This document shows positions 6,205-9,317 of a stretch of DNA of 9,317 nucleotides, one piece after another; positions within the stretch are counted from its first letter, which is position 1; every line of letters begins with the position of its first letter. Location of the stretch: contig USBS01000071.1 of the NCBI GenBank assembly GCA_900552915.1, positions 1 through 9,317 of the forward strand, in the 5' to 3' direction. The notes beneath the pieces were generated by a model. That model was given only the letters and a program-made list of their open reading frames with translations, ran no database searches and was not told the origin of the DNA. The position numbers and the translations under genes were made by a program. The stretch is from an uncultured Sutterella sp. (lineage in GTDB: Bacteria > Pseudomonadota > Gammaproteobacteria > Burkholderiales > Burkholderiaceae_F).

Positions 6205-6235
6205 GCGGGAGTGCTCGCGGCTCCCGCTTTTGTTT
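6205..6235 (+). terminator. Intrinsic terminator of the SDF symporter gene
   Basis: GCGGGAG (6205-6211) and CTCCCGC (6221-6227) form a 7-bp GC-rich stem with a 9-nt loop, followed by TTTTGTTT (6228-6235). It lies 79 nt after the symporter stop, and only its downstream position separates it from putP. Confidence 0.82.
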
Positions 6236-6343
6236 CATAAACCGCCGTCGGCCGACCTCGGGCCTCGGAGGTTTCAAAAAGCGCCGGCCGATTCGTGCCG
6301 ATCAGGACAGCCTCGGCGCACTGACAACAAGAAACCGAAAGAG

Positions 6344-7825
6344 ATGTTTTCCAATCCCACCGCCGTTACTTTCACCGGCTACATGATTCTGATGGTGCTT
6401 CTGGGCTTTGTGGCCTGGCGGTACACCCGAAACTTCAGCGACTACATTCTGGGCGGCCGCAGCCTCGGCGGCATCGTGACAGCCCTCTCGGTCGGCGCCT
6501 CTGACATGAGCGGCTGGCTGCTGATGGGGCTTCCCGGCGCCGTGTTTCTTTCGGGCATCACAGAAAGCTGGATTGCCATCGGCCTCACGCTCGGCACCTA
6601 TCTCAATTGGAAGTTCGTGGCGGCGCGTCTTCGCGTCTACACCGAGGTTTCGCACAATGCGCTCACCCTGCCCGACTTTTTTACGCACCGCTTCAAGGAC
6701 GATACGCGCGTGCTGCGCATTTTGGCGGCCGTTGTTATTTTGGTGTTCTTTACGATTTACTGCGCCAGCGGCGTCGTCGCGGGCGCCCGCCTCTTTGAAA
6801 ACACCTTCGGCATGACCTACGAGCGCGCGCTCTGGATCGGCGCCGCCGCAACCATTTTGTACGTTTTCATCGGCGGCTTCCTGGCCGTGAGCTGGACCGA
6901 TACCTTCCAGGCTTCGCTGATGTGTGTAGCGCTTGTCATCACTCCGATTGTCGTGATGAACGATCTCGGCGGCTTTACGAGCGCCGTCGAACAGGTGCGC
7001 GCCATCAACGAGAACATGGTCAACATGCTCTCGCATCAAACCTTCATCGGGGTGCTGAGCCTCATTGCCTGGGGGCTCGGGTACTTCGGACAGCCGCATA
7101 TTCTCGTGCGCTTCATGGCCACGCGCTCGATCAAGGTGATTCCGCGCGCCTGCCGCATTTCGCTCTTGTGGATGATCTTCTGCCTGGGCGGCGCCGTGTC
7201 CGTGGGCTTTTTCGGATCGGCCTACTTTGCCGCACATCCCGATCAGGCAACGCTTGTAACCGAAAACCACGAACGTGTCTTCATCGTGCTCTCGCAGGTG
7301 CTTTTCAATCCCTGGGTCGGCGGCATTTTGATGGCGGCCATTCTCGCTGCGGTCATGAGCACGCTCTCCTGCCAACTGTTGGTGTGCTCCTCGACGCTCA
7401 CGCAGGACTTCTACCGCGGCTTCCTTCGCCCCAAGGCCAATCAGTGGGAACTGTTGTGGTTCGGCCGCATGATGGTGCTTCTGATCTCCTTTGTGGCCAT
7501 CTTCATCGCCATGGATCCGCAAAGCCTCGTTCTGTCGCTTGTGAGCTACGCATGGGCGGGCTTCGGCGCCGCATTCGGTCCGGTCATTCTCATCAGCCTC
7601 TGGTGGAAGCGCATGAACAAGTACGGCGCCATGGCCGGCATGTTTGTGGGCGCAGCCACGGTTTTGATTTGGCATCAATTCAACTGGTTCGGTCTCTATG
7701 AAATCGTTCCGGGCTTCCTCTTTGCGTCGATTGCAATCTACGTCGTAAGCCGCCTGACCGAAGCGCCCGACGAAGAGATCTGCGAAACGTTCGACAAGGT
7801 CGAAGCCGAAGTCAGGGCTGGCTAA
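6344..7825 (+). CDS. putP: PutP, sodium/proline symporter (SSS family)
   Basis: 493 residues against about 502 in E. coli, colinear along nearly its whole length. An inner-membrane carrier with the LeuT-type fold and about 13 predicted membrane spans; it imports L-proline with Na+. Diagnostic stretches are NFSDYILGGRSLGG (30-43, with Arg39), GASDMSGWLLMGLPGAVF (51-68, with Na+/proline-linked Asp54 and Ser56), FTIYCASG (136-143), WGLGYFGQPHILVRFMA (243-259) and AAVMSTLSCQLLVCSS (335-350, with Na+ ligands Ser339 and Thr340). All the functionally tested E. coli positions I can place are conserved. ATG 6344 aligns with the E. coli N-terminus; upstream in-frame triplets lie in the preceding terminator. 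Its ribosome binding site is weak (GAAAGAG directly before the ATG). No putA is nearby. Positions 6236-6343 hold only GC-rich short repeats, with no clear promoter. Confidence 0.96.
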   Translation: MFSNPTAVTFTGYMILMVLLGFVAWRYTRNFSDYILGGRSLGGIVTALSVGASDMSGWLLMGLPGAVFLSGITESWIAIGLTLGTYLNWKFVAARLRVYTEVSHNALTLPDFFTHRFKDDTRVLRILAAVVILVFFTIYCASGVVAGARLFENTFGMTYERALWIGAAATILYVFIGGFLAVSWTDTFQASLMCVALVITPIVVMNDLGGFTSAVEQVRAINENMVNMLSHQTFIGVLSLIAWGLGYFGQPHILVRFMATRSIKVIPRACRISLLWMIFCLGGAVSVGFFGSAYFAAHPDQATLVTENHERVFIVLSQVLFNPWVGGILMAAILAAVMSTLSCQLLVCSSTLTQDFYRGFLRPKANQWELLWFGRMMVLLISFVAIFIAMDPQSLVLSLVSYAWAGFGAAFGPVILISLWWKRMNKYGAMAGMFVGAATVLIWHQFNWFGLYEIVPGFLFASIAIYVVSRLTEAPDEEICETFDKVEAEVRAG

Positions 7826-7851
7826 AAAGGACCGGAAATTCGATATTGACC

Positions 7852-7895
7852 CAAACGCGGCCAACGGTAATTTGCCTTGGCCGCGTTTGTTTTTC
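7852..7895 (+). terminator. Intrinsic terminator of putP
   Basis: Perfect 13-bp stem (7852-7864 with 7877-7889, CAAACGCGGCCAA arm), 12-nt loop, and a TTTTTCT tail. The strongest hairpin of the host-like part of the window, 26 nt after the putP stop. The A-rich left arm could make it work in both directions. Confidence 0.95.
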
Positions 7896-7911
7896 TGGCA
7901 TTTTTCCTTAG

Positions 7912-7939
7912 TTTCGAGCGTGCAAAACAAGAGTATTAT
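7912..7939 (+). promoter_or_regulatory. Candidate promoter for ilvE
   Basis: TATTAT at 7934-7939 (five of six to consensus) with a poor -35 (TTTCGA, 7912-7917) 16 nt upstream. The -10 runs directly into a T8 tract (7939-7946), so transcription would begin in or just after a run of T. It gives a leader of about 70 nt. Confidence 0.42.
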
Positions 7940-7950
7940 TTTTTTTACGC

Positions 7951-7977
7951 GCCCGTTTGCGACCTCGCCGCACGGGC
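7951..7977 (+). promoter_or_regulatory. Leader hairpin before ilvE
   Basis: GCCCGT (7951-7956) pairs with ACGGGC (7972-7977), with a smaller nested GCG/CGC stem inside. It lies 37 nt before the ATG. No leader peptide rich in Leu, Ile or Val is visible, so classical BCAA attenuation is not supported. Confidence 0.35.
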
Positions 7978-8014
7978 CGAACAGATAAAAACAAACTCGC
8001 GGAGACAAACGCAA

Positions 8015-9061
8015 ATGCAAAAGAAACCTCTTGACTGGACCAACCTCGGTTTTACTTATCGTCCGACGGACTTCCGTTATCAGGCCAACTGGAAGGACGG
8101 CGCCTGGGATGAAGGCGGTCTGGTGACCGACCCCAACCTCGTCTTGTCGGAAGCTTCCTGCGTGTTCCACTACTCGCAGAGCTGCTTTGAAGGTTTGAAG
8201 GCCTACACCACTAAGGACGGCCGCATCGTTACGTTCCGCCCCGATCTGAATGCCGCCCGCATGGCCGATACCGCCCGCCGACTGGAAATGCCCCCGTTCC
8301 CGGAAGACAAGTTCGTGCAGGCTGTCGTTGACACGGTTCGCGCCAATGCCGCTTGGGTGCCGCCGTTCGGCACGGGTGCTTCGCTATACATCCGTCCGTT
8401 CATGATCGGCTCGGGCCCGCAGATCGGCGTTGCGCCCGCCCATGAATTCCTCTTCCGCATCACCGTTATGCCTGTGGGCGCCTACTTCCAGGGGGCCGTC
8501 AAGCCCCTGAAGGTCCGCGTGTCCGACTACGACCGTGCGGCTCCTCGCGGCACGGGCCATGTCAAGGCCGGTCTCAACTACGCCATGAGCCTCAAGGCGG
8601 GCATGGAGGCGCATGCCGCGGGTTATGCCGAGAACCTGTATCTCGACTCCGAGTCTCGCACCTACGTCGAGGAGACCGGTGGCGCCAACGTCCTGTTCGT
8701 GAAGGAGGATGGCACCCTTGTCGTTCCGCAGTCGCACACCGACTCCATTCTGCCCTCCATTACCCGTCGCTCACTCGTTCAGGTCGCCAAGGACCTGGGC
8801 ATCACCGTCGATGAGCGTCCCGTCGAGTGGGCCGAGGTCAAGGCCGGCACCTTCGTTGAGTGTGGTCTGTGCGGCACCGCTGCCGTCATCTCCCCGGTGG
8901 GCGAGATCGACAACAAGGTCTATGGTGCCGATGAGACCGTGACCTTCCCGGCCGGCTACGCCGAGATCGGCCCCGTGATGAAGAAGCTTCGCGAGACCCT
9001 GACCGGTATTCAGTCCGGTGCTGTCGAGGATAAGCATAACTGGGTTTATACTGTCGCGTAA
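8015..9061 (+). CDS. ilvE: IlvE, branched-chain amino acid aminotransferase (PLP fold type IV); codon-usage mosaic
   Basis: 348 residues, intact, cytoplasmic. It reversibly moves the amino group between Glu and Leu, Ile or Val, the last biosynthetic or first catabolic step. Motifs: FHYSQSCFEGLKAY near 51-64; YIRPFMIGSGPQIGV (125-139); PLP Schiff-base Lys184 in GHVKAGLNYA; YVEETGGANVLFV (217-229, Glu220 matching the conserved active-site Glu); ILPSITRRS (245-253); phosphate-binding CGTAA (286-290); terminal GPVMKKLRETLTGIQSG. ATG 8015 has GGAG at 8001-8004 with a 10-nt spacer; longer in-frame versions run into the leader and putP terminator. Codon use changes inside the gene: Glu is GAA 6 of 6 up to residue 144 and GAG 15 of 15 from residue 198, and ACG and AGC vanish after residues 180 and 192. 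The function call is firm; whether the gene is a natural unit is not. Confidence 0.93.
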   Translation: MQKKPLDWTNLGFTYRPTDFRYQANWKDGAWDEGGLVTDPNLVLSEASCVFHYSQSCFEGLKAYTTKDGRIVTFRPDLNAARMADTARRLEMPPFPEDKFVQAVVDTVRANAAWVPPFGTGASLYIRPFMIGSGPQIGVAPAHEFLFRITVMPVGAYFQGAVKPLKVRVSDYDRAAPRGTGHVKAGLNYAMSLKAGMEAHAAGYAENLYLDSESRTYVEETGGANVLFVKEDGTLVVPQSHTDSILPSITRRSLVQVAKDLGITVDERPVEWAEVKAGTFVECGLCGTAAVISPVGEIDNKVYGADETVTFPAGYAEIGPVMKKLRETLTGIQSGAVEDKHNWVYTVA

Positions 9062-9079
9062 CTTGCTTTGCGACTCTCA

Positions 9080-9125
9080 CGAGGACGTCCGGGCAGAGAG
9101 CAGGTTCCCTCCCGGCGCGTCCTCG
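9080..9125 (+). repeat. Long GC-rich hairpin downstream of ilvE
   Basis: CGAGGACG (9080-9087) pairs with CGTCCTCG (9118-9125), and inside it CCGGG (9089-9093) pairs with CCCGG (9111-9115), with a small internal loop between: 13 bp in all. There is no T tail. It starts 18 nt after the ilvE stop. Confidence 0.6.
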
Positions 9126-9130
9126 GACAT

Positions 9131-9173
9131 GAAAGAACCCCCGCTGCGCACAACGTGCGGCGGGGGTTCTTTC
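9131..9173 (+). terminator. Intrinsic terminator of ilvE
   Basis: Perfect 14-bp stem (9131-9144 with 9160-9173) whose left arm is GAAAGAACCCCCGC, with an inner GCAC/GTGC stem near the loop. The T residues fall within the right arm (TTCTTTC) rather than in a free tail. This style differs from the other terminators in the window. Confidence 0.88.
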
Positions 9174-9317
9174 GTCCTGCGGAGTGTCCGCGAAGGTTAG
9201 CCCTCAGATCCTGCTACGACTACGTCCTCGGATTGTGGGGCTGAATGAAGGACGTGGCTGTGGGGGTGCCTTGTCCCGGTCGCTGTTTCGCGGCGTGGCC
9301 GCGAAACCACGCGCCAC
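9174..9317. other. Unassigned intergenic DNA at the window end
   Basis: 144 bp with no supportable coding region on either strand and no RNA gene I recognise. It is GC- and G-rich, and its only clear structure is the inverted repeat at 9285-9307. It may be the control region of a gene beyond the window. Confidence 0.5.
9285..9307. repeat. 9-bp perfect inverted repeat near the window end
   Basis: GTTTCGCGG (9285-9293) and CCGCGAAAC (9299-9307) flank a 5-nt loop. No T run follows on either strand, so it is not a standard terminator. GCGTGG (9293-9298) could instead pair with CCACGC (9307-9312), which excludes the first stem. An operator or a switching leader are both possible. Confidence 0.45.

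Larger units (their letters stand above)
8447..9317 (+). other. Segment of apparently foreign composition (3' half of ilvE plus downstream DNA)
   Basis: The breakpoint lies between the last GAA codon (8444-8446) and the first GAG codon (8606-8608). The last ACG (8552-8554) and AGC (8588-8590) suggest about 8590-8605, next to the conserved PLP-lysine block. Beyond it Glu is only GAG and Thr is ACC in 12 of 13 cases. The 3' non-coding DNA also differs in terminator style. A GAG-preferring high-GC donor, possibly actinobacterial, is inferred; I cannot separate gene conversion from an assembly join. Confidence 0.7.

Noticed and set aside
6194..6222. Consensus -35 TTGACA as a putP promoter
   Set aside because: At 16-18 nt downstream there is only GC-rich terminator sequence and no -10-like hexamer; the TTGACA is explained by the palindrome.
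6194..6343. putP extended 50 codons upstream to a TTG
   Set aside because: The extension would translate the symporter terminator hairpin and has no similarity to PutP N-termini; ATG 6344 aligns with the known start.
7877..8014. ilvE extended 46 codons upstream
   Set aside because: It would begin within the putP terminator and cover the ilvE leader. ATG 8015 has a good GGAG site and a family-like N-terminus.
1..9317. CRISPR array, tRNA or rRNA gene, IS element, phage or toxin-antitoxin module
   Set aside because: No regularly spaced repeats, cloverleaf structures, transposase or integrase motifs, or flanking target duplications were seen. RnfH is sometimes called RatB, but no RatA partner is present.

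Overview
The window looks like housekeeping chromosome from a GC-rich betaproteobacterium, most likely a Sutterellaceae-type gut member of the Burkholderiales. The reasons are the rnfH-guaB-guaA order, a betaproteobacterial-looking GuaA glutaminase loop (LSGSHMS where many relatives have LSGGPES), strong third-position GC, and a marked preference for GAA over GAG for glutamate (32:2 in guaB). Genus cannot be fixed from sequence reading alone. All genes lie on the + strand.

Left part (1-4072), purine synthesis: the 3' end of purM (AIR synthetase), then rnfH (small ubiquitin-fold protein), guaB (IMP dehydrogenase) and guaA (GMP synthase). PurM acts on the route to IMP; GuaB and GuaA convert IMP to XMP and then GMP. 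purM, guaB and guaA each end in a strong intrinsic terminator, so they are probably separate transcription units; rnfH has no terminator of its own and may read into guaB. Neither rnfH nor guaA has a visible Shine-Dalgarno, and guaA has a -10-like box just 8 nt before its ATG, which suggests a leaderless mRNA.

Middle (4073-7895): a YbhB-type PEBP-family protein, a dicarboxylate/amino-acid:cation symporter (SDF family) whose substrate-site arginine is replaced by glutamate, and the sodium/proline symporter PutP. Each is followed by a hairpin. Several leaders carry inverted repeats, including a 15-bp perfect dyad upstream of putP.

Right end (7896-9317): ilvE, a branched-chain aminotransferase. 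With the two Na+-coupled transporters it fits an organism living on amino acids (inference). The most striking observation is inside ilvE. Its first ~145 codons use only GAA for Glu (6 of 6), like the rest of the window, whereas everything after codon ~197 uses only GAG (15 of 15) and loses ACG and AGC codons. The 256 bp of non-coding DNA downstream has long GC-rich hairpins unlike the other terminators here. From about 8450-8605 onward the DNA therefore seems to come from another genome, by recombination within the gene or by a chimeric metagenome assembly. I found no phage, IS element, CRISPR array, RNA gene or clearly new multi-gene system.
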